From the NCBI GenBank assembly GCA_013396915.1, contig VWZL01000079.1, positions 206,865 through 270,864 on the forward strand: 64,000 bases of DNA, in the 5' to 3' direction. The translations under genes and the position numbers were made by a program. Below are positions 11,701-24,544 of this stretch, piece after piece. The notes beneath the pieces were generated by a model that was not told the DNA's origin, did no database searches, and was given only the letters and a program-made list of their open reading frames with translations. Source of the stretch: Stercorarius parasiticus. Taxonomy: Eukaryota > Chordata > Aves > Charadriiformes > Stercorariidae. How positions within the stretch are numbered: the first letter of the stretch is position 1; every line of letters starts with the position of its first letter.

Positions 11701-11807
11701 TTTTGTTTTGTTTTGTTTGTTTTTTTTTTTTAATTAGATAAGAGTGTCTCAGGAAATACAGCTGCATTCTCCAGGGGAAAAAACAAAACAAAACAAAACG
11801 AAAAAAA
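11701..11807. repeat. Inverted pair of pentamer repeats (GTTTT)n ... (AAAAC)n
   Basis: The left arm at 11,701-11,731 is GTTTT-type repeats passing into poly-T. The right arm at 11,778-11,807 is AAAAC-type repeats passing into an A-rich run. The arms are complementary over roughly 20-25 bp with a ~46-bp spacer, so a transcript or single strand could fold into a long AU-rich hairpin. Confidence 0.75.
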
Positions 11808-12085
11808 GAAGACGGGCAAAAGAAACACTGTGTCAGAAGAAATACAACGGTTACAAATCTTTATGATCCTTAAAACAGCCACCACCTCCTGCAGTATTTG
11901 CCTGTCCCCAGAACTAGAATACTATTTAGATTGAAGAAGTTTTATTGCTTGCTTGCAGAACAGAGGGCACTGTAAAAATAAAATTTTCAATTATATATAC
12001 ATCTGTCCAGAGATCAGAAATATTGTTGAGAGGAAAAGGAAAAAAAAAAAAGACTTGATTTTTCTGTGATTTTTCTGTAAGATCC

Positions 12086-12105
12086 TCTTCATCTGAGGAT
12101 GAAGA
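12086..12105. repeat. 8-bp perfect stem, 4-nt loop
   Basis: TCTTCATC, loop TGAG, GATGAAGA. A related CTTCATCCTCAT follows near 12,117. Small, and probably chance. Confidence 0.7.
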
Positions 12106-13179
12106 ATGTTGGTATCTTCATCCTCATTATATTCAAAGCTGTCTGCAGCTTTCAAGTGTCAAGGAATCTGTTTGTTAGTGGCATTGGTTTGTTTTGTTTG
12201 TGGTTTAATTATTATTGGTTTTTAATCAATGGTTATATCTGAATAGCCCATTTCAAAGGCAGTTCCTCTACATACCTTTGTTCACTCATAGGATGTGCCA
12301 AGGGATACATTTTTTTGTTTTCATTATTTTCTTGAAAACATCCTGAACTGGATGTAATGGAAATATAAATAATATGGAAATGGAAATAATAGAAAAATTT
12401 GATGTTTGGTGAAGAAGATACTTAAAATCTGCAAAATCACTTGAGTGCCAGCGGACCCGACAACTTTTGGGCAGAAAGCCCACAAACATTTTGGAATTGT
12501 AACACAGACATAGGCCATCGAATGTTGGCTCCACCTGACAACATTAAGTCTGCAAAAGTGGAAAGGTTTTGCTGGACGATCTAGGATGTAGCCTGACCCT
12601 GAAAAAGTAGCTCAAGTCTGAACACCAGGTATCTGCCAGAAGATGTTCTTCTGGATATATACTAGCAAATTTACTTAAAAGTTCCTATGGATTTCCTCTC
12701 TTAGGTCAGCATCAGTTCATTGTATGCTGTAGATATATTCATTAGCTGCAAAGTTCTTTAAAACCAACACTGTTTATGTTTCTGAGTCACTTCAGGTAAT
12801 TTTGAAAATGGCTGTGAAAAATCAAACAGTTTAACTGTTCAAATGTTAGACTTTTCCCTGACACAATTTTGGACTGTTCCAGCTCCCTCACAAAGAGTTT
12901 CCAGACACTGCAGGAACTAGAATAGGCCAGGGACCATTCCCATGAGGTAGCCTGAATGTAGTTTTGGAATACAAAGGCACATTTAATATGCTAATATAGA
13001 TGTAATTTATTTGACCTTGGCCATACCCCTTGCTTCTTCCTTTTTCCTTTCTGTAAAATGGAATAATGGGATTCTTCCAACTCTGCAAAATATATAGATG
13101 CATCCCTAAACAGCTGGCTGATACGTAACTATGAGGGTGGAAATGGGAAAGTAAGGGTGATTTGTATCAGTTAAACATA

Positions 13180-13210
13180 TGGGTTTTCAAATTAACTGCT
13201 TGAAAACCCA
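13180..13210. repeat. 11-bp perfect inverted repeat
   Basis: TGGGTTTTCAA at 13,180-13,190, a 9-nt loop, then its exact reverse complement TTGAAAACCCA at 13,200-13,210. Not flanked by a T-run or any element boundary. Confidence 0.85.
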
Positions 13211-13789
13211 CATTTGAATGCAGGGAAGAGCTAAGCATTTCTGAAGATTGCATCCTATTTCATCTTTGTTGGTCTTCTAACATCAACGGTGGCGCCAACA
13301 TTTCTCTCTCTATCGGCTACTTCCACTAACAGAGCTGCTGAATCAATAACTGAGAGAGTCTATGGATGTTTTGAAAGGTACTGAGGAATTCCAAACTTTG
13401 ATACGAATATGAGAGAACTATTCACATTTTGCCTGCTGCTGGCTTCGTCTGAGGTCTGGGTATCATGTTTCCTTAACATGATTAAAAAGGATGGGTTGTT
13501 TATAAACTAAGCTTGTCCCACATGACAGGTTCTCAACCAGCAGGGCTAAAGATAAACAGTCTGAGCTGAATCTAGAGAAAAGAAACACCAAGAAGTGCGT
13601 TTCCTAAAGGTTTGTTCCACAGCTATCCACCGCTTTCTCTTTGCATGTGCCACAGGCAAACCCAGAAAAACGAGCAAACCCAGATCTACTCCTGGGCATC
13701 CCTGACACATACAACACAACTGTAGCTGCTTGAACATTTATGGATATTTCTAGATTGGCTTAGGTTTTCATTTATTAAAATAGATACGT

Positions 13790-14026
13790 TTTATGTAGAA
13801 GGTCCTGGTGAAGCCCATGGTCAATGCCCTCGGTGAAGCCATGCTGGCTGTTTCTAATCACCTCCCTGTCCTCCATGTGCCATAGCATAGCTTCTAGGAG
13901 GATCTGTTCCATGTTCTTCCCAGGCACAGAAGTGAGGCTGACAGGGCGGTAGTTCCCAGGGTCCTCCGTTCTACCCTTTTCAAAAATGGGTGCGATGCTT
14001 TCCTTTTTCCAGTCACCAGGGACTTC
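13790..14026 (-). mobile_element. CR1 LINE, inverted 5' segment (RT fingers)
   Basis: Read on the minus strand it encodes [36 protein letters not shown] and [18 protein letters not shown], then [11 protein letters not shown]. This is the first conserved RT block of CR1 ORF2, in one open frame (within 13,775-14,140). It abuts a plus-strand CR1 head to head at about 14,024-14,026, where TTC could belong to either piece. The other edge, near 13,790, is blurred. The intact frame argues for modest age. It may be the inverted half of a twin-primed insertion, or an independent copy. Confidence 0.9.
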
Positions 14027-14585
14027 TGCCCCTCTACTCTGCTCTCGTGAGACCCCACCTGGAGTACTGCCTCCAGATCTGGAACCCTCAGCACAAGAAG
14101 GACATGGACCTGTTGGAGCGGGTCCAGAGGAGGGCCACAAAGATGATCAAAGGGCTGGAGCACCTCTGCTGTGATGATAGGCTGAGAGAGTTGGGGTTGC
14201 TCAGCCTGGAGAAGAGAAGGCTCCGGGGAGACCTTACAGTGGCCTTCCAGTACCTGAAGGGGGTCTATAAGAATGCTGGGGAGGGGCTGTTTGCAAGGGC
14301 ATGTAGCGATAGGACGAGGGGCAATGGTTTTAAACTAGAGCAGGGCAGGTTTAGATTAGCCATTAGGAAGAAGTTCTTTACAATGAAGGTGGTGAGACAC
14401 TGGAACATGTTGCCCAGACAGGTGGTGGAAGCCCCATCCCTGGAAACATTCAAGGCCAGGCTGGATGAGGCTCTAAGAACCTGATCTAGTTGAAGATGTC
14501 CCTGCTTACTGCAGGAGGGTTGGACTAGATGGCCTTTAAAGGTCCCTTCCAACCCAACACATTCTATGATTCTTTGATTATGCAA
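14024..14585 (+). mobile_element. CR1 LINE, 3' portion, head to head with an inverted CR1 piece
   Basis: It begins abruptly at TTCTGCCCCTCTACTCTGCT and continues through ORF2's C-terminus, the 3' UTR (GGTTGGACTAGATGGCCTTT) and the tail ATTCTATGATTCTTTGATTA, ending about 14,585. Against the family, about 250 codons (the RT palm and following linker) are missing between this piece and the inverted one. No poly-A is present, as expected for CR1. Confidence 0.95.
14027..14484 (+). pseudogene. CR1 ORF2 C-terminal domain, intact frame
   Basis: The frame is open to a TGA at 14,482-14,484 and reads [80 protein letters not shown] and [20 protein letters not shown]. No frameshift or stop is seen, the best preserved coding remnant here. 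It is only the C-terminal ~150 residues and lacks the endonuclease and RT domains. The open frame continues 12 codons upstream into the inverted piece, so any ATG at 13,990 is an accident of the junction. Confidence 0.9.
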
Positions 14586-17500
14586 ATTCCCTTTTACATA
14601 CACTCCAGCTCACCCATTGTCCTTCTGGATATAAGCTGGTGGAAGAGGGGCTGCTGCTCACTCTGTACAGATCCCAGGACTCTCCTGACCATTTCTCATG
14701 TTACCTTAATGGCTAGTGGCCAAGAAAAGCGAGCTACAGCCTTGCAACCCACTGAACACGAATCAGTCTCTGCTGGTGCTGGCAGCCTTTTTCAAATTTA
14801 TATCGTACATGTTATACACGCGCCTTGGTTATTACAAGCTCCCTGCTCCCATCAACAACAGTAATTGCAACCTATTTCTATAAAGTCCATCGAATTGGTA
14901 CATTTCAGCAATGCTCCAGAAAGAAGGCTACTCCAACTACTGTATGTATTTCTGTTGTTTATGAATCAACTTTATGATTTTAATTTTGAAACTGTTATTA
15001 AAGAGACAGATTGCATTTAATAACAATTTTAGTATTGCCTGCTGCTCTAACCAGCAAGCAATAAAGCAAACTAAAATTAAAACAGGAATCCACTGCTAGG
15101 AGGCAAGCACATATAGAAGGTGGCGATTTGTTGTTGTAACCTCCATAAAATATCGGCAGGCATAGTATTTCTGTCATTGTGGCGCTTATTCTCATGGCTG
15201 CAAAAACAAGCCCCATGTCCTGGGAGTAATTTTTCCAATTAAAAACAAAACCCCCTTTCTCTGGCTCTGTCCAACACTTAGGCTTATCATGTAGACTCGC
15301 TGCATGAATTTTGTACACTCAGGTCCATGCATGCCCAAACTGTCTTTGTTATTTTTGCATGTGGTTTTTGCTCACTATTCATCAGAAATACAGCATTTAC
15401 TACAAAATGAATTCCTGGGTGGTTGGTTCTACATATAGTGACTCCCTGTCAATCACAGAGGTTCTGAATTAGCACTTATGAATTGGTCATCACTCAGCAC
15501 TAAATGATAGAGTGGAAAAGGTTTTTCAGAGAAGATTCTATTGTCAAAAATCATTTCACTGCTCAAGCCCTATGCAAGCACTAATTTCCTAGTCCATTAG
15601 AATGAAACCACTGATAAAGTTTATCTTTACATGGCAAAATATTTGATAATCTTCACGAGGCTTGGTTTACCTGGAATATATCGGGATTAGTGGACCTCTT
15701 GTATCAAAAAGCTAAGACGAAAGATCTTATGGGAGCAGACTCCCTCAAGATTGCTGCTGTGTTGCTATCAGGCTAAAGAGTAAGAACTAAGAGGTTCAAT
15801 TCAATGTGATCTTATGTCTGGTTTCACACCAGGGTAGAATTGAGTAAAGGTATGTTTTCAGTCGAAGTCAACTCACAATCTCCCAAGCTGTTTCCAAAAA
15901 TGGATGCGGAGTAAACACGGGTAAGGACCAATTCCAAAAGTCAAAGGGCATGTTAGTACCTTGTTTGGAGTGTGAAAACATTTGACAGTGTGGATAAAGG
16001 TCATTCTATATGTATTGGTTACAGTACCAGAGGATGGTTTTGACAATATTTAAATGGTTAGAAATTAAATTCTTCAGGTTTTACTTGGTATTGTCCCATT
16101 AAAGCCTCACTTATTTCATGCATTTTGGTAGTAATAAAAGTAATTTTGTAATCACTGGGAAATAAGAAATGACTCCTCCTAAGCTCTGCATTATGCAGGA
16201 TCTAAAAGGTGATATAAAGAAATATAACTCTTTGTTGTTCTTGAATCCCTATACAACCCTAATCATCACTGCTGCTTGGACAGCTGTGTTAAGCAACTAA
16301 TGCACTACAGAAAGCCTCAAATTTAACCATTTTTCGGTGTTCAGCACTACACACAGCCATAGGAAATGAAAAACTTCTGGATAGTGCGCTGCCTGATAGC
16401 CGTGACTGAGGACCACCGCTCTTGGGGTGAGGCAGCCTGAACTTCACACAATTTCAAGCAGCTCTGGGGATGCCGTGAGTTTAGGAAGCCTCAAAAGGAT
16501 TTAGGGTGAAAGGGAAACTTGCACATAAGTGATACAGTTGAAATTGAACAGAGGACTTCTTTTGTAGTCGGAAGCATGAGCAAAGAATGGCAGAGAGGTG
16601 CAGCTGAGGTTAACCAGAACCTCCTTTCTCCATTTGTGACCTCAATCCCCTGCTTTATTTAGGAAAGAGATGGTGTTTCATAACTGCTGCTGCAATGGAG
16701 AATTCCTAAACTTGAGTTGCAATGTTACAGAATGATTCATGGAAGAAAGAGCTGCTCCTTTAGAGCAATACACTAATCTCCAGTGCTTCTGTACATGCAT
16801 ATATATTACTTTTAATTTCCCACTTTCTGTTTGCCTATAATAAAATTTCAATTAGAGAAAAAGGGAGAAAGCTTCTGTTTGCACGCATACTCGAGTAATT
16901 AGTGACAATGGGAAGGGGATGCAAGATAGTTTAATAGGGGTTTTAGCAAAATATTATTTTCTCTCAGTTTGCCTGAGAATGGCAATAGTTCTTTAAGTAA
17001 ATATGAATTCTTATACGTGAATCATTTGTGTACAATTTTCTTTGAGAGTCTGGATTAAAATATGTAAATATTCTAGATGTCACTCTTCAAAAGAGAGTAA
17101 CTTGCATTCACAGAAACCCTTTATTCAATTGGAAATTGAGACCACACAATATGGGGTAATAATAGGAACTTGCAGTGCTGCAGTAGCTTAAAATTGAAAG
17201 GCAGAAAAGAAATGTGCTTTTTGATTCTTCTGTTGCTCTGGTTCTTCCTGATAACAGGACATCTTTCCTTTTTATGGGAAAAGCTAGGGTGACTCTGATG
17301 TCCTACTTGGCACCCTTTGTTCAGGGCTCGTGCTGTTCTCAGGGCAGAGGTAAGCCCAAAAAGTAAGAGGTGGATCCACTAACCACTGAAATCAATGGGA
17401 GTTCTTTAAACTGACATCTGTGGGTGTTGGATCAAATCCTATTTTGAATGAGTGGTTGAGCCTTTGCCAGCCAAATCCTAGAATCAATAGGTTGTGATGT

Positions 17501-20500
17501 AAAGCCAGCTTTGGCAGTTTCTTGAAGAGGTGCATCTACTGGGGTCAGCAGGGCATATGTCTGCATGCCAAATTCAGCAGTTGGCAGAGTGAGCTTGGTT
17601 GAGTGAACATTGAAATGTCCAGTAGAATAGTATAGAGACAAATCAGAATAGTATAGAGAAAAATTAGATTTGCTGAAGATCCTTGAAAGCAATGGTTTTG
17701 TGTTTTTCAGTCATGTTTTCCAGTAGAGCTGGTGAGACCCTTACCAAACAAAGCCCATGTAGGAGGAAAGGAAGGACTGTAATATATAATTATGACTTAC
17801 TGCATCAAAACATCTCCAATCCAGATTTTGCCAAAGCCACGACAAAAAGGCATACGGACTATGACTTAAGAATCAGGATAGTTATCAGTGATTTGAAGAC
17901 TCTGAGTTTTATTTTCCACATATCCACTTGACAATTACCCCTCCTTCCTGCTTTGTTCCTCATAGTCTTCACATCTTCAGGCTACAGCTTCAAAAGAGAT
18001 ACTCTAGCCCTGTGACCAGCTGTAGGCAGAGGAGAGGATGGGTGGTGATGCTAGGGACAGTGATGCTAGAACAGTTGATTTTAGAATACTTACAGCACAC
18101 AAAACTAGTGGAGACTATACAGTTGAAAGGGCTGTTGGGATGGATAAGCAGTATCACCTTTTTTTTCCACAGTAGAAGGAAAAAACTAAAACATTTTCAG
18201 CAGCATGAGAACTACCATGAAACAGTATCATTGTTGCTCAGACAGCTCATCAGGGGACCTCTCACAGATCTCTGGGGTGTCCGTGCACTTGTACTGACAC
18301 CTGGTGGCAAAAAAGGAATAAGAAGAAATGGAATAAAGATGGCTGATTACTTATTTTCTCTGGGCTTGTAAAATTAACCAGTTTCCAGGTTAACTTACAT
18401 GTCCACTCTGAAAATGATGTTGATTGAATGCATTCTGGCATCTACTCTTTCTGAAGCGTGCATTGAGTTTCCTTAAAAGTCATTTGGCAAGACAGACACG
18501 TATTTTTGGAGCAGAACCCTGAGAATGGCGGTTACGTTCCTCATTATCCATGTTATCAAATTACAAGTGCTTGTGATAAACATGCAATGAATGGCAACCG
18601 ATCAACAAACCCAGTGTCACATTTTTCTGCTGCTAGGATGCTTAGCAGTATTTACAATGTCATGTTTCTAGAGCAATCTTGCTGGAATATTTGCATGGTT
18701 TTCTGAGGGCTGAATCCCAAATCTTGGTAACAGACTGGGTGTTGTAATCTCTATTTCTTTTTTTTGTCTTCTTCCTAATTAAATTTAAAGCCAACTCAGG
18801 ATTCTGGGACCGAAGGTCTTCTTTTCACAGGTGAAGCATCAAAATGGCACCTAGGAATATGCTAAGCGTAGTTTAAATTATATACAGACACTGGAGCTGG
18901 AACAAATCTAGTCATAATGTGCTTGCAAACTTTCAGTGCTTCCAGAGATCTCACATTCCCACCATTGTTTCCTAGGAAGCTACTTCATTCTAAAAGCTAA
19001 TTCCCTGTGTAGAGGAATAAGGAAAGGCTGCTGTCCTTGAAAACCCATCCCTGGGAGCCATAGCCCGAGAAAAACTAACCACCTTTCTTCCTTCCGGATG
19101 TGAAAGATGTGTTGCACTCATTAACTCTGCGACCAATACAGAAGCCTCTTACTCTTGTTAACTAATTAATTTCAGCTTGCTCCAAGAGTGGCTATTCCAT
19201 GTAATGTGTGCTATGCAAGTATAAAAAAATGAGATCTGTCTCTCTTGCTTGGAAATTAAATCCAGCATAACTAACAATAAACTACACCTTCATCGGCACT
19301 GAAAGACATGTATGAATTTGAACCACTCCTGAACAATGTTTGTTTCTCAGCTGAGATATATTCTATAGAGCATGAGTGTAAGCTCTGTGTAGAAGGGACT
19401 GTTTTCTGAATGAAGTTTTGAAATGGTCATTTACTTAGTGCCTGAACAGTGTAAGGCACTATTGCTGAACATGTAAATAACATTTAATAAACTACGTTCT
19501 GACCCAGGCAACAGCAGAGTCCATTTGGAAGCAACCTTATATTCGGCTGTATAGATCATTCAGGTCTATAAAGAATTGGGCCCAGTGTCAGTTCTTCTAA
19601 TGAGTTGAAACCATAATTGATTAAATCTACTAACTTAGTACCTTTCCCAAGAAATCTATGCAGATAAAATGTTAAAGCAAACAGGAAAAAAACCCCACAC
19701 CTCTCATTGTAAATGAACGAACAAAAAGGCAGTCTCAAACTACTCTTTGACCAAGGAATCACAAAACACATTGTATTTCCCAGCTGGAACCCTTATCACA
19801 AAAGCTCAGTGCAACTATCTTCCTGTTTACTGTGTGTTTCCCCAGGGAAAATGAAAGATGATAAACAGTGATGTGACCCAAATGACAAGGAGGTTCAGCT
19901 AACAGGTTTACCTTGTTCTGCTTCTCCCCACCCCTCCCCATTTTCAGGCTGCAAGAACACCAAGAAATGAAATAATTTGTGACCTAGATTAAAATGCTGG
20001 CATTAAACACAATATTTTTTTGTTTCAAGGAATTTTTCGTTTTGGAATTAACTAATTGTTAACCAATACAGAGCAGAGAAGGCTGCAATTACAAAACCAT
20101 CTGAAGAATTTTCTCATGTTTGTAGTTGTACGCATAGGCAGATAGATGCAATTTCTTCTATGAAAACAATACAAGTGTAAGGTCTAAATTCCACATATTG
20201 CAGGCCTCAAACACACACATGGACCTCTCCTATAGCCCTGTTGATAATCTTCATCAGCAACAGTTTTTAGCTATTCATAACTCCGTAGAGCGAGCGATCT
20301 GAGTCACTGCTCCATCTGTACCATCCTTGTGGAAATGTCAGTGGCAGATGCTGCTAGTTAAACAGGATTTGAGTTAAAGGAGTCAGAACAAGATATCAAA
20401 ACACTCGACAGGGATTTCAGCTGGCTCCTGCTCTCCTTGGAGCATTATATTTTGAAATTACCCCAGAATACAGTTTTACTTATGTCATCTCTGGGAAACA

Positions 20501-23500
20501 TAAAGCTCCTATCGATCCTGGTAGGATAAAAGGTTGACACTTAGAGACGCTTGCATACTTGCCGGTCTATACCCTGCATTAGGAATTCAGTCATTGCGAA
20601 TCAAACATGAAACACAACTGGTGGGAATGATGTAACCTTCTTCAACACTTGGAAAGTGACTCCTAAAGAAAAGAAGTGGCTCTTTTTGGACAGAATCACC
20701 GCAGAGCAGTAGCGCTGCCTTGTGAGCAAACCTAGGGGAGAACATAACCTCTGGGCATATGGCACTGGAGAGCACTGGGGACATCCCCAGAGTCTGTCTC
20801 AGTCCAGCAGCCTTCACTAAACAACCCCTCTGAGTTTACTCTAAGCGTGTTGGGATGCAGTAAGGGTTTTTCCTGTTGCTGTGGGAGAGAAGGACGTTGT
20901 TTTATACTGGTTTTGCAGGTTTGAGTCGAGCAAAGCTAGCCATAAATTTGACCTGAAATCTTTAAATACCTTAATTTAAATAAATGTCGAAGGAAAGGAA
21001 GGATAAGAAATGCTGAAACAGTTATTTTTTTGCATTTCCCAGAATAAAATATGTTTACTTTGTAGGAGGTTTGGTTTGCAGTAGGATATAGGCACCCTTC
21101 ATAGGAAAGGAGCTGATGGTCGTTACGCCTTTTCCTATGAATCTTGTAGGAAAGACAACTTTCCAGGCAGGAAGAAAGAAAATTATTTAAACGTGCAAAC
21201 TGGACAAGTGCGTTAATACTGAATTATAGGATTTAAGAGGAAAAGGAATGATACCACCACCTATCTCATTATTGATTTTGTTTCAGTCTCCTCACGATTC
21301 TAACTTGAAGACAAAGAGGTCTTGGAAAGCTACCTCCATATATATTTTTTTAATTATTATTCTCCTCTCCCATAGTATTTTAAACAGTTTATTTGGTATG
21401 TTCAAGCATTAAATATTGTTGGGAATCATATTTGCAATATAAGGTAGGAAACATGCACAGAAGACTTTAAGTCACACTCCACATTCTCCTAGTCTGGACT
21501 CTATTCATGCAGAGGCTGGAAACAAAGTCAGATCCTCTCTCATCAGAAGGTTGGAACAGATATTTCCACCCTCCAGGAGAGGATCCTAACCACCACCTCT
21601 GTGGTTTCTTTTCTTTCTCTGTCATTCCTCTCTGCTGAGGCTGCTCTAGCTCATCAAAATGAGATTTCAATATGCAGGGTAACAGCAGGTGGAATCCAAA
21701 ATCCCTCCTCCTGCAGGCATGTCACACATCAGGGCATAAATCTCACTCTCTTTTCTGCCAATCCAGTAAATATTAAACTAGCCTAGCTCTGTATACCCAG
21801 GTTGCTCTAAAACTATATTTGTTCAGTGATACACACATGAAGAAGTCTGCTTCTGAGGAAAAGTTTAAGGACCTTCCCATAGCCACCAGGAAAAACAAAA
21901 ACCAAACAACGAGAACAACCCATAGTATCACTCTTGTAGATTTTACTGCTGGACACATTCTGAATGTACACATTCTTTCTTGCATTAAAGTCTATCTATA
22001 GAGTTACCCATTGCAGTTAAGTTATTTCCATTGCCTTCCCCATTGCTGACAGCAATCGTTGCATTACTCGGTTCCTTCACATCACACATATGCCTAAAGA
22101 GATTGAAATTTCTTTAAAGTCCAGAAGTTTTTTGTACAATATATCTAACAGCCACACATATGCTAGAGTTGTGTTGTTATGGCTCTTTGAGCAAGATACA
22201 GATGCCTAGGTGGGATATACCCTAAAGCCAGTCAGTGTGAATTAACACAAGACTGGGAGTCAAGAACCATATGATCCTGAAAAGGTTATTTAAAAAACTT
22301 TGTGTTGTTTTTCCATCTGGAAAATTGTCTTCCTAGTTACAAAAGTGTTTCTTTCAAAAGTGTTAAGCACTTATCTAGAAAGCACTGTAGGTTCCTTTAA
22401 TTTTAATGAATTCTCTTTCACTTTTACAATACCTAAAGGCTCTGCACCTTTCTTTTTGGTGCTAACCCTGTCTCTTTTAAATCTCTAGTGCTTTAAAACT
22501 ATGGACAAGATTCTTTTAAAAAATGGATTTTCTGAAAGTGTTATTAATAAGACACTTGTAAGAATTCATTATTTCTTCAACTATACATGAGTTACTTGTG
22601 TTTCAGAGTGATAAGATGTACTTTCACTGATATTCCCTTGGTATGACTCTGTGTTTTTATCTACTGAAAGTGCTGCAAGCCAGAGCTCTCCAGAAAGAGA
22701 GCTCAACATCTCAGGTTATTTATATTATGATGAATGTAACAAGGATCTTTTCTCTCCTAAATGTAAGTACATGATTCCCCCCTCTAATAGAAATTACGCG
22801 TGCACGTCAAGGAGCAGAACAAAAGCTTGTAACGTTAATATGATCTTATATAGACAGATTTTACCTGTAAAGAATCCCTTAAGTTTTACACAATCCCCAT
22901 ATCGTTTATTCATTAGCCATTATTGATAGACCAGGCAGGAAGTGCAGGTAATATTTAATTACTCCTGGTAGGATTTGACAAGGATACCAGAGCTCATAGC
23001 TTTACCCTTTCTTATGAAGTGCTCAGTTCATAGCAAGTATATATGAAATCATTCCAACAGGGTTATAACTACTGTCCCTTTGCTTCTAATTGTAAAGAAA
23101 AATACTAGCTTGGACAAGGCCGGCTACTTCAAAATTCCATTTACAAGGTTTCCTTTCCAAGGGGAAGAAGCAAGAAAATCACATCTGTGCACATTCACCT
23201 TATTTTCAGTGATTCTTTCATTCATTTATCCAAATAGAACAGTTTGGGGAGGAAAGATTAAGGGTTTCCCTTGGACTTCTGTATAGCTCAATGGGCAGGA
23301 TGATTTGCTGCAAGGCAGGACTTTGAGTGCCAACAAGTTCAGAAGATTCTAAAATCTACAAATCTGCACACGAGCACAAATAGCCGTAAGCCAGGGCCAT
23401 CGAGCAATGGCAGAGCTCCTCTTGCAATAGTCTCCTGTGCACTCTCTGTTCTGCACGCTCTGAGCATGAACACCACACCACTGTCCTTCAGCTGAAACAC

Positions 23501-24544
23501 GTGTTCTTTTGGATCCCAATGTGACTGAAGCATGAGTTGCTTGGGAGCATGAAGCAGAATATAGGAAATAGAAGTGTCTGTGAGCTTTATTGGACTCCGG
23601 GTTTCAGGGCAACTCAGCTGCCATTCTTATGAGTTTTGGGACTTACACTCCCAAAATGAAAGTTAGGCTACACTCACACTCAAAAGATTTTTTTGTGGAT
23701 CCAGCCACGACTGCTCAAAGTTGGATTTTCACCTCAAAGAGGGACTGGAGACAGAGGTTGTGGAGGTGAAGACAAATAAATACTTATCCGATTTAGCTGA
23801 TCTTACAGGGAAAAGACAGCATTTGATAGGACCTTATAGAGGTTCAGGGAGTGGATATTTTTAAAGCCAATACAAATACCTGCATTGCCTTGACTACGGT
23901 CTAGAGATTTCTGCTTCAGCAACTGAAGACCAGTCAGCTGTTAATTCAAAGTAAATTCAAACAGCCAGAGCCCTGACTGCTTACTCTGTTTACTGAAAGG
24001 GGTCTGAAGCAGTTGGAGCAGGACTGAGATTCTTCTTACAGCTTTGCTTCACACACTACACACAACAGCCATCTCACACAAGCTCAGATTCACCTCAGAA
24101 AAGATCAGAAGCAGCCATGTTTCTATGTGTCTCAAATTATAGAAATGTCACTTTCCCACTGGAGCCTTATGTTTAAACATGAATAGAGACAAAATAAAAT
24201 GAAAAAAAAAAAGAGGAAAAAGCTAGAAGAAAAACAGCAGTTGGTTTGGATTTTAATATTTTTTATTTACAACTGCGGATGGCTTTTCAAATACCATTTA
24301 TAATATCATCGGCTATTTACAGTGCTTTCTGAGTGAATTAAAATTTTGTTTTAATTGTACTTGCTTTGCAAATTGACAATTGCAGTTGACATTTGCAAAT
24401 TTATGGCTATTTGCATGGTGACTTACTTATAAAATAGCCCTGTGGTTTATGTGACATTTTGCTATAGCCATGATTGTTTAAGAGGGCTTTTGTGCCTGAA
24501 AGCTTGTCAGATTTTTCCCAAACATACCAGTCAGTTTAATAAAA
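14586..24544. other. Ten kilobases of unique AT-rich sequence
   Basis: No mobile element with a clear boundary and no exon could be supported. The longest frame, 147 residues at 17,928-18,371 (+), has no domain, no signal peptide and no flanking splice pattern I would trust. 17,385-17,445 contains CTGAAATCAATGGGAGTTCT followed by GGATCAAATCCT, which resembles a very old amniote dispersed repeat but is too short to name. Small stems exist (22,683-22,704, GAGCTCT/AGAGCTC). The last 250 bases (24,290-24,500) look evolutionarily constrained by eye only; see findings. Confidence 0.4.

Larger units (their letters stand above)
10574..13784. other. Unique AT-rich sequence with simple inverted repeats
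   Basis: No gene seen. Contains the (GTTTT)n / (AAAAC)n pair at 11,701-11,807, an 8-bp stem with TGAG loop at 12,086-12,105 and an 11-bp perfect stem at 13,180-13,210. Overlapping minus-strand frames between 11,363 and 12,534 are Phe/Leu-rich and have no domain. Confidence 0.45.

Noticed and set aside
17928..18371. 147-residue plus-strand frame
   Set aside because: No domain or motif, codon use looks random, and no neighbouring exon-like segments.
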